Assembly (NCBI GenBank): GCA_900768515.1
Contig: CAAGDG010000021.1
Location: 1-15,080 of the forward strand
Origin: Lentisphaeria bacterium
GTDB taxonomy: Bacteria > Verrucomicrobiota > Lentisphaeria > Victivallales > Victivallaceae
Direction: 5' to 3'
DNA length: 15,080 nucleotides
Position numbers and translations under genes: made by a program. Shown here one piece after another: positions 14,585-15,080 of this stretch; the first letter of the stretch is position 1; the number at the start of each line of letters is the position of its first letter. The notes under the pieces are model-generated. The model did no database searches, had not been told where the DNA came from, and worked only from the letters and a program-made list of their open reading frames with translations.

Positions 14585-15080
14585 ATGAGTGAATTCAAAT
14601 TTGATCCCGTTGAAGAGCTGGTGGCGGACATCCGCCAGGGAAAGATGGTCATCATCACCGATGACGAACACCGCGAAAACGAAGGCGACATCGTCATCGC
14701 CGCCGCCCACGCCACGCCCGAGGCGATCACCTTCATGGCGACCCACGCCTGCGGGCTGATCTGCGCGCCGCTGACCGCGGAGCGGGCTGCCGAACTCAAT
14801 CTCTCCACCCCCGCATCGCTGACCGATCCCTTCGGCACCGCCTTCACCCAGAGCGTCGACGCCCGGAAGGGAACCACCACCGGAATCAGCGCCTTCGACC
14901 GGGCCAGAACCGTGCAGGCGCTGATCGATCCGGCGACCGCCCCGGGGGACTTCGTCTCTCCGGGCCACCTCTTCCCGCTGATCGCGCGTCCGGGCGGGGT
15001 GCTGCGGCGGGCCGGGCCCACCCAGGCGGCGGGCGGCCCCGCCCGCCTCCCCCGCCCGGGTTCCGGCCGCGGGGGGTGCG
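14585..15080 (+). CDS. ribB: 3,4-dihydroxy-2-butanone 4-phosphate synthase (RibB or RibBA), 3' end outside window
   Basis: The first 165 codons of DHBP synthase, which converts ribulose 5-phosphate to formate and 3,4-dihydroxy-2-butanone 4-phosphate for riboflavin synthesis. Diagnostic motifs are DEHRENEGD (27-35), with the acidic active-site loop, FTQSVDARKGTTTGISAFDRART (87-109) and DFVSPGHLFPLIARPGGVLRRAG (122-144). The start ATG 14585 follows AGGAA at 14571-14575. The family then expects GHTEAAVDLARLAG; the window instead reads GPTQAAGGPARLP from codon 144. Each difference is a single-base change to G or C in a roughly 91% GC tail, which looks like poor sequence at a contig end. Whether a GTP cyclohydrolase II domain (RibA) is fused downstream cannot be seen. 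The product would supply flavin for enzymes such as LctD and EtfAB, though that link is only general. Confidence 0.88.
   Translation, partial: MSEFKFDPVEELVADIRQGKMVIITDDEHRENEGDIVIAAAHATPEAITFMATHACGLICAPLTAERAAELNLSTPASLTDPFGTAFTQSVDARKGTTTGISAFDRARTVQALIDPATAPGDFVSPGHLFPLIARPGGVLRRAGPTQAAGGPARLPRPGSGRGGC

Noticed and set aside
1..15080. CRISPR arrays, tRNA/rRNA genes, transposases, integrases, phage or defence genes
   Set aside because: None seen: no regularly spaced repeats, no recombinase or nuclease motifs among the credible genes, and gene order looks like ordinary chromosomal metabolism.

Overview
The window is GC-rich, roughly 60-65% by eye, with strong G/C preference at third codon positions. 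It is densely packed with bacterial genes and has no tRNA, rRNA, CRISPR array, insertion sequence or prophage. The gene set combines an unusual GH57-type protein, a GHL6/beta-galactosidase-trimerisation-type glycosidase, a B12-dependent methionine synthase without a reactivation domain, and an electron-bifurcating-type lactate dehydrogenase/Etf cluster. This fits an anaerobic, polysaccharide-degrading bacterium; a Lentisphaerota (Victivallis-like) or related PVC-group genome is my best guess. That is inference from gene content, not a phylogenetic placement.

Layout. (1) 1-1422, +: the C-terminal part of a cobalamin-dependent methionine synthase, cut by the window edge. (2) 1508-3856, +: a GT39-like membrane glycosyltransferase followed by an unrecognised lipoprotein, probably one transcript. 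(3) 4035-5405, +: a divergent GH57-type protein behind its own AT-rich promoter. It ends in a strong rho-independent terminator, with two further inverted repeats, between it and a convergent gene. (4) 7509-5545, -: a GHL6-type glycoside hydrolase. (5) 12301-7595, -: four tightly packed genes, larA-etfB-etfA-lctD, with junctions of a 4-nt overlap, a 4-nt gap and a 3-nt gap. Together they form a complete lactate racemase plus bifurcating-type lactate dehydrogenase module. (6) 12302-12526: a divergent promoter region with a very good sigma70-type promoter for the rightward genes and an A/T-tract-backed weaker one for the lactate operon. (7) 12527-15080, +: an Fsr-like MFS transporter, a YmdB-family phosphodiesterase (ATGA overlap) and ribB, cut by the right edge.

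How the genes work together. LarA interconverts D- and L-lactate. LctD (FAD) with EtfA/EtfB oxidises lactate to pyruvate, by analogy with Acetobacterium woodii LctBCD using reduced ferredoxin to push electrons uphill to NAD+. EtfA carries an N-terminal Cys-rich ferredoxin-like extension consistent with a [4Fe-4S] cluster. The two glycosidase-type genes lie between envelope/glycan genes and the lactate cluster, but nothing in the sequence links them functionally.

Caution: about the last 70 bases are roughly 91% G+C, and there the RibB reading departs from its conserved motif through changes that all lead to G or C. I read this as low-quality sequence at a contig end. No gene-free stretch exceeds 300 bases; the longest is the 225-base divergent region at 12302-12526, followed by the 178-base leader at 3857-4034. 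I found no convincing undescribed system; the lactate module and the divergent GH57-type protein are the most interesting parts.
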